Part shown: piece by piece, positions 59,191 to 64,000 of the stretch
Layout of the letters: each line of letters starts with the position of its first letter
Numbering within the stretch: position 1 is the first letter of the stretch
Source: Chloroflexi bacterium HGW-Chloroflexi-10
GTDB taxonomy: Bacteria; Chloroflexota; Anaerolineae; Anaerolineales; Anaerolineaceae
Direction of reading: 5' to 3'
Length of the DNA stretch: 64,000 nt
Assembly: GCA_002840755.1 (NCBI GenBank)
Contig: PHBZ01000007.1
Span: 1 to 64,000, forward strand
Program-made: the position numbers and the translations under genes
Notes under the pieces: generated by a model
Seen by the model: only the letters and a program-made list of their open reading frames with translations
Told to the model about the DNA's origin: nothing
Database searches by the model: none

Positions 59191-60945
59191 CTATTCACTA
59201 AATATTCTCCGGTATGCTTCGGAGGTTTGCAACAATTCGTCGTGGGTACCGATGGCGGCAATCTGCCCGCCGCGTAACACGACAATCAAATCCGCCCAAC
59301 GGATCTGCGATAAACGATGGGTGATGATAAAAGTGGTGCGTCCCTGGGCGGCTGCGTAAATGGCGCGTTGAATCTTATCCTCGGTAGCGCTATCGATAGC
59401 ACTGGTCGAATCATCCAGCACCAGAATATGCGGATTGGTAAGGAAAGCGCGCGCCAGTGCCAGCCTTTGACGCTGACCACCGGATAGGGTCACGCCGCGT
59501 TCACCAATAACAGTCTGGTAACCCTCAGCGAAGGTTTCAATAAAATCATGCGCCTGGGCATTACGCGCCGCCTGTTCAATTTCTTCCTGGGTAGCATCCG
59601 GCTTGCCAAAAGCGATATTCTGGGCAATAGTCTGTGAAAAAAGGAAAATATCCTGCTCAATTATTGAAATTTGCCGGCGCAAGTCATCCAGGTTCCATTC
59701 ACGCACATCCAGACCATCCACCAATACCTGCCCGGCACTGATATCATAGGTGCGGTTGATCAGGCGTACCAGCGAGGTCTTCCCCGAGCCGGTCTGGCCG
59801 ACAATAGCCACGGTTTGCCCAGGTTTCACCGTGAAGTTGATTTTTTCCAGCACTGGGTCGCCTTCGTCGTAGCTGAAAGCCACATTCTTGAAAACTACCT
59901 CACCACGCATCACCGCCGAATGCCCACTGGCATTCTGATCCAGATCCGTTTCGCGGTTGATTAACTCCAGAATACGGCGTCCGCCGGCAACACCCAGGGC
60001 AATCCGAGAATAAGCGAATAGCGAGGCAAATACCGGAAAACCAAGCATAAGCAGCAGTCCGAAATAAGAGACCACATCACCTACTGAGATAAGTTCCTGG
60101 CGGTACAGCAGCAAGGCATGCAGCAACCCACCGGCCATTGCGATACCCAATAAGAGTAGAGGCAAGAAACGCGCTTCCAAATCACCCTGACGCACCGAAG
60201 CATCCCGGTAACGCACCACGTTTTTGCCAAAGCGTTCTACCTCGGCGTTCTCCTGCGCTGAGCCCTTCACGATCTCAATGCCATCCAGTGCTTCTGCCAG
60301 GCGGGTGTTCAACACACCAAAAGAAGCACGCACCTCGTCAGTGATCGGGCTGAGCGTTTTGAGGTAATGCCACAGGGCCAACCCATACAGGATGGTGAAA
60401 ACAACCGGGGTCAACAATAAGGCCGGGTGATACCTGGCCGAAAAGATCAACGGCATGATCAGAAAATTCAGCGAGCCAACCACAACATTGACACCCGGGC
60501 TGAACATATAATTTACCTCGCGCACATCATTGGTCGCGCGCGCCATGGTATCTCCCACCGGCTGCAAATTGTGAAAGGTCATGCTTTTGCCTAACAGGCT
60601 GGAGTAAAGTTCAAAGCGCACCTCACGCTCCACCTTTTGAGCCACAAATTCAAAACCATAATTACGTCCTAATTGCATAATACCGCGGATAACCTGCAAG
60701 CCAGCCATTAGCAAAGCAATCTCGCCCAAACGCCGCATGTCCGGAGAGCCTCCAAGCACCAGGTTAAAGGCATCACCAGTGAGAATGGGTAAAGTTGCCA
60801 TTAAAGCAGCATTTCCAAATGCGCCAACCAGTGCAATCAGCACTAAAGGCCATTGACGGATTGCATGCGAAAAGATCCAGCGCAACGTACCGCGCCGGTC
60901 TGTAGTGTAATGTTCCGGAATACGAAATTCAGCAAAAGCTTGCAT
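59191..60945 (-). CDS. ABC exporter half-transporter, degenerate-Walker-B subunit
   Basis: The 584-residue protein has the same plan: membrane domain (about 30-325) and ATPase domain (about 340-584). Walker A is IVGQTGSGKTSLVRL, Q-loop SIIEQDIFLFS, signature LSGGQRQRLALARAF (canonical), Walker B HILVLDDSTSAID with Asp instead of Glu, H-loop ITHRLS. Its canonical signature completes the active site of the partner. It is the first gene of the pair; the second starts 91 bp later. The gap holds a tract of GGAATTAG-type repeats. Confidence 0.92.
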   Translation of the reverse strand: MQAFAEFRIPEHYTTDRRGTLRWIFSHAIRQWPLVLIALVGAFGNAALMATLPILTGDAFNLVLGGSPDMRRLGEIALLMAGLQVIRGIMQLGRNYGFEFVAQKVEREVRFELYSSLLGKSMTFHNLQPVGDTMARATNDVREVNYMFSPGVNVVVGSLNFLIMPLIFSARYHPALLLTPVVFTILYGLALWHYLKTLSPITDEVRASFGVLNTRLAEALDGIEIVKGSAQENAEVERFGKNVVRYRDASVRQGDLEARFLPLLLLGIAMAGGLLHALLLYRQELISVGDVVSYFGLLLMLGFPVFASLFAYSRIALGVAGGRRILELINRETDLDQNASGHSAVMRGEVVFKNVAFSYDEGDPVLEKINFTVKPGQTVAIVGQTGSGKTSLVRLINRTYDISAGQVLVDGLDVREWNLDDLRRQISIIEQDIFLFSQTIAQNIAFGKPDATQEEIEQAARNAQAHDFIETFAEGYQTVIGERGVTLSGGQRQRLALARAFLTNPHILVLDDSTSAIDSATEDKIQRAIYAAAQGRTTFIITHRLSQIRWADLIVVLRGGQIAAIGTHDELLQTSEAYRRIFSE

Positions 60946-61062
60946 AATTTTCTAGTATAACGGGAAATACAGAAATTGATAATAGGACAGTTAGATAACT
61001 GTCTAATGTGATCGCGAGGAACCGGGAATCAGCTATCAGGGATTCCCAATAAACGGATCAGA

Positions 61063-62061
61063 TCACTCTTCCATTGCGCGCCAGAGATTATCGAGTGTCA
61101 TCAGTGCACCAAGGTTGCGCTGAGGCCATGCACGTTCCAGAACCAGAGGGTCATTCAGGCGGTTGGGTCCCCAGGTAAGGTGCGCTTTATCTTCCTGTAG
61201 CCCTTTATCCGGCAGATCCTGGACGGCCAGCCAGAAGTTCCAAAGCGGCAGGTCGTATTCATAGGCCAGACGAACAATCACCTGATTGATCGCATGGTCA
61301 CCTTCCAGGTTATCAGCTTTGGTAGCCAGTACCGGCACCACCCCATTAGCTATCAATTCATCCAAAATAGTACGCAGATTGGTTTCAAACTTGACTTCAT
61401 CCCAAATATCGTTGGTTCCCAGAGTTACCAGGGCAAAACTAGGCTGCATAATGCGCATCTCGCACCCCAATGGGCTTTCGGTAGATTCGCATTGCTTGCG
61501 GTCAGTCCAAAACGGAGAAAGCACCGAGGCAGCATTAAACCCGGATTTGGCTGCCAGGCTGGTACGCCCGAATGAACCCTGAAATGTATCGATTAACGCT
61601 TGTAAAGAGGCATACTCTTCCCCCAGTGTATAGGTGCCGGCGTCAAAATCGCCCAGGAACCAGGTGGGGGTCGATTCGCAGTCCCCAACCTTGATAAAAG
61701 CGTGCGGATTGTTGCCCAAGGTCTGACCTAGGGCATAAATCTCGCGTGCCGACTCGGTCAGCGTAGGGATCACCGGCCATTTCTGCCAGTCTTCGGGCGC
61801 CATTCTAACCCTGGATTCGGCGGTAAGGGTGGCTTCCGGCGTTATTGATTGCGTTGCAGTTGGAACAGACGTGCGGGTAACCTGCGCTGTTACGGTTGGC
61901 GTAAGCCGTAACACAGAGGTAGGCTGTACAATGGAGGTTGGATGTGTGGTTACAGTCGGAAGATTCTCTTCGGAATTGATGACACCCTGCGGAGCACAGG
62001 CCGCCATCATTAAACAGACAAAAACAATAGACCAGCGCATGTTTTGTTTTATTGAAGCCAC
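61063..62061 (-). CDS. SGNH-hydrolase-like lipoprotein
   Basis: The protein is about 332 residues if the GTG at 62061 is used, 325 from the ATG at 62040; neither has a clear ribosome site. A lipoprotein signal (VCLMMAACAPQ) is followed by a Thr/Pro/Val-rich linker to about residue 85. The rest looks like an SGNH/GDSL fold: VGDCESTPT in the place of the nucleophile block, SFGRTSLAAKSGFN, LVTLGTNDIWDE (the GTND block) and an HLTWGPNRL end. The usual Ser after GD is replaced by Cys, so activity is uncertain. It is anchored outside and may act on a carbohydrate ester. Confidence 0.75.
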   Translation of the reverse strand: MASIKQNMRWSIVFVCLMMAACAPQGVINSEENLPTVTTHPTSIVQPTSVLRLTPTVTAQVTRTSVPTATQSITPEATLTAESRVRMAPEDWQKWPVIPTLTESAREIYALGQTLGNNPHAFIKVGDCESTPTWFLGDFDAGTYTLGEEYASLQALIDTFQGSFGRTSLAAKSGFNAASVLSPFWTDRKQCESTESPLGCEMRIMQPSFALVTLGTNDIWDEVKFETNLRTILDELIANGVVPVLATKADNLEGDHAINQVIVRLAYEYDLPLWNFWLAVQDLPDKGLQEDKAHLTWGPNRLNDPLVLERAWPQRNLGALMTLDNLWRAMEE

Positions 62062-62265
62062 AGCAAAGCCAACCTTTACCTATATAAAGTGATTTAAAAT
62101 CTATTTCGAAACAAAACTATTACCATCTTATGGATCGAATGATTTATTTTTTTCTATGATAACACGCACTGCCCCGGGAAGGCAATTTTAATCTTTTGGC
62201 ATCTGCGCATTTCTTGAACGGAAATGCCCAGTTGGTATGGAAGCGGTCAAACGTGAGACTCCTGG

Positions 62266-62826
62266 TCAGAACATGCTTTCCGAATCAGTTTCCACGGCCA
62301 CCACCACAAAAAGACAGGTATCTTCTCCGGTAAACTGCAAACGGCTGCGTAAAAGTAAGGCATTTTCCAGGCTGTCATCCGTCCAAAGCCGGGCCGCATC
62401 AGCACCCATTAATACCTGGGGGACCTCATACTCTACACGCGTATCAACAGCATTCATCAACGTACCGACACAGGCATTTAAGACAATATTACCTATCTCA
62501 AACAGAATCGGTTCCCAACCACCCATCTGGTCAAACATGGTTTCATCCATCAGGCGCAATACAGCTTCCAATCCCACAAAGTGATTTTCCGGAAAACACA
62601 AATAACCTTTCCCGGTCCATGCGCCATAAAAAGGCAAGCAAACAACTGCGCCCAGTGGGTTTAAGTCCAGCGCCTGCCACTGCCGAAAGTCAGCAACATC
62701 CCGAATTTCCGCAAGTGGTTGAGGTAAGATCACCGAATTGAGAACATCGGTTAATGCTTCGCCAGCAAGCTGACCGGCAAGCTGCATGTGCCCATTCAAC
62801 TGTTCAATATCCATCGTATCTCTCAT
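62266..62826 (-). CDS. CheC/CheX-like protein
   Basis: The 186-residue protein has the CheC-type helix EPILFEIGNIVLNACVGTLM, which carries the conserved Glu and Asn (ExxN) of the CheY-phosphatase active site once; full CheC has two such helices. An N-terminal helix (LAGEALTDVLNSV) and a late CLFVVVAVE strand fit the family. It probably removes phosphate from, or binds, the receiver protein encoded 11 bp upstream. ATG at 62826 or 62814 are both possible. No chemoreceptor or CheA gene is in the window. Confidence 0.7.
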   Translation of the reverse strand: MRDTMDIEQLNGHMQLAGQLAGEALTDVLNSVILPQPLAEIRDVADFRQWQALDLNPLGAVVCLPFYGAWTGKGYLCFPENHFVGLEAVLRLMDETMFDQMGGWEPILFEIGNIVLNACVGTLMNAVDTRVEYEVPQVLMGADAARLWTDDSLENALLLRSRLQFTGEDTCLFVVVAVETDSESMF

Positions 62827-62837
62827 ACAATCCAGCC

Positions 62838-63191
62838 TTAGAGCAGCCCACGAATCGTTTCTATCAGAACCTGAGCATCTACCGGTTTGTTTAGAAAAGC
62901 ACTCGCTCCGGCCGCTAACAGTTCTTCCCGGGTCTGGATCTGGATATCAGCAGAAACAATAATCACCTTAACCGGCAAATGCAGGTTTTTGACCGCCTGT
63001 AAGGTATCCTGGCCACTCATGACAGGCATTAATAAGTCGAGAGTCATCAGATCGGGTAATTGAGTCCTGGCAATTTCCACTGCTTCATCACCACTTCCGG
63101 CCTCTAACACTTCACAATTCAGTTCAGCTAAGGCTTTCTTTATTTTTGAACGTGCAAACGTCGAATCATCCACGATTAAAATTTTTGCCAT
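62838..63191 (-). CDS. Single-domain response regulator (CheY-like)
   Basis: The 117-residue receiver has the acidic pair in ILIVDDSTFARSKIKKALAE, the phosphorylated Asp in LMTLDLLMPVMSGQD, Ser in VIIVSADIQ and Lys in FLNKPVDAQVL. It has no output domain. It lies between a CheC-like gene (11 bp downstream) and a GGDEF gene (24 bp upstream), so it could link a kinase outside the window to c-di-GMP synthesis or to CheC. AAGGAAATG precedes the ATG. Confidence 0.93.
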   Translation of the reverse strand: MAKILIVDDSTFARSKIKKALAELNCEVLEAGSGDEAVEIARTQLPDLMTLDLLMPVMSGQDTLQAVKNLHLPVKVIIVSADIQIQTREELLAAGASAFLNKPVDAQVLIETIRGLL

Positions 63192-63215
63192 TTGCTCTCA
63201 TTTCCTTTCCAACAT

Positions 63216-64000
63216 TTATTTAACCAATGCTTCATATAAAACTACCTGGTTTCGTCCGTTATGCTTGGCTATATATAGCGCTTCATCCGTTTTTTGAATC
63301 AATTCCAATGGTGTTTTAGCGTGCATCGGCACACCTGCTACACCCAAGGAGATGGTTACAGCCTCACATAACTGGACATCAAATACGGCAGATTGGACTC
63401 TGCTGCGCAATCTTTCCGCCACAATCATTGCATCCTGTGGTGTAGTTTCCGGTAAAATGATGATAAATTCCTCACCACCATAACGAGCAGCAAGGTCTAT
63501 CAATCGCACACCTGCTCGCAGAACATGAGCCATTTTTTTCAAGACATCATCTCCCATCAAGTGACCATAGTTGTCATTAAATTGCCTGAAATGGTCAATA
63601 TCCAGCATAATTAAACTGGTTGGATGACCGTAGCGGAGCGTGCGCTGCATTTCCTCCGCCAACCGCATGTCAAAGAAACGCCGGTTGGGCAACCCAGTTA
63701 ATCCATCCAGGTTAGCCAGCTCTACCTGCCGCGCATATACACTGGCATTGTATAATGCGATTCCGGCATGCGCTGCAAAAGCCGTTAAAGGAGCAATGTG
63801 GTCCTGATGATAAAAACCACTTTCGGCTTTATCCAAGGATAAAATACCCAGCAATTCACCCCGCATCACAATGGGAACACCAGCCCAGGAACGGACGTGC
63901 CCGGACTCTGGTAGAACCAACCAACCGGGCGCATCATGGGTATCTTCGACCAGTACTACCTGATGTGTTTCGAATATCTGCCGCAAAATCGGCATCTCTT
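63216..64000 (-). CDS. GAF-GGDEF diguanylate cyclase, N-terminally cut by the window
   Basis: The frame stays open to the edge, so the true N-terminus lies outside. The visible part begins in a GAF domain (WAGVPIVMRGELLGILSLDK, about residues 38-57) and continues into a GGDEF domain with LANLDGLTGLPNRRFFDMRL, LIMLDIDHFRQFNDNYGHLM, the active-site YGGEEFIIILPE and SLGVAGVP, ending DEALYIAKHNGRN. GGEEF is competent for c-di-GMP synthesis. RLID lies five residues before GGEEF and fits the inhibitory RxxD site. It starts the unit followed by the CheY-like and CheC-like genes. Confidence 0.93.
   Translation of the reverse strand, partial: EMPILRQIFETHQVVLVEDTHDAPGWLVLPESGHVRSWAGVPIVMRGELLGILSLDKAESGFYHQDHIAPLTAFAAHAGIALYNASVYARQVELANLDGLTGLPNRRFFDMRLAEEMQRTLRYGHPTSLIMLDIDHFRQFNDNYGHLMGDDVLKKMAHVLRAGVRLIDLAARYGGEEFIIILPETTPQDAMIVAERLRSRVQSAVFDVQLCEAVTISLGVAGVPMHAKTPLELIQKTDEALYIAKHNGRNQVVLYEALVK

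Overview
The window looks like a chromosomal segment of a Chloroflexota bacterium, most likely class Anaerolineae. The evidence is indirect: secreted proteins carry IPVTG motifs and Thr/Pro-rich linkers after lipoboxes, some transcripts look leaderless (a -10 box 6-8 nt before the ATG), sugar uptake and catabolism genes dominate, and the regulators are of ROK, SorC, MerR and PadR type. No rRNA, tRNA or CRISPR array was seen.

Layout. 1-4.3 kb is decayed accessory DNA: an msrB pseudogene, a GGDEF C-terminal relic, an IS1380-type transposase relic, small membrane/lipoproteins and a URO-D-fold methyltransferase-like gene. 4.3-8.6 kb holds a VWA protein with its MerR regulator, a YqeK-like HD hydrolase and a membrane glycosyltransferase. 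8.6-11.6 kb is a surface-protein locus: a Thr/Pro-repeat protein with a C-terminal LIPVTG sorting-like signal, overlapped by a sortase gene. It is preceded by a promoter and a leader holding two tandem copies of a structured RNA whose stems covary, the second copy running into an intrinsic terminator. 12.4-22.3 kb is a compact GlcNAc/chitobiose (or peptidoglycan amino sugar) operon: ROK repressor, ROK kinase, ABC binding protein and two permeases, GH3 hexosaminidase, NagA and a SIS-family sugar-phosphate isomerase/deaminase. A LysM protein lies beside it.

23.9-41.8 kb is a mosaic of single genes (serine hydrolase/PadR pair, beta-propeller lipoprotein, nucleotidyltransferase with an attC-like hairpin, alpha/beta hydrolase, tandem GNAT, CorC-type membrane protein, methyltransferase, ferritin-like protein, cyclase-like toroid protein, EEP phosphatase, DinB, rhodanese), with dispersed non-coding repeats and an HD-GYP relic.

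41.8-54.9 kb is the most striking region: one minus-strand operon led by a SorC regulator and encoding a whole private phosphotransferase system (ascorbate-type EIIA, EIIB, EIIC plus its own HPr and Enzyme I), a GH42 glycosidase, a TIM-barrel sugar epimerase/isomerase, a DhaL-DhaK kinase with reversed domain order, a FucI/AraA-like isomerase, a class II aldolase and a HAD phosphatase. Together these can import, phosphorylate, isomerise and cleave a sugar that the sequence does not identify.

55-64 kb carries two small enzymes or binding proteins, an MFS exporter, a heterodimeric ABC exporter with one degenerate ATP site, an SGNH-hydrolase lipoprotein, and a signalling cluster (CheC-like, CheY-like, GAF-GGDEF) cut by the window edge.
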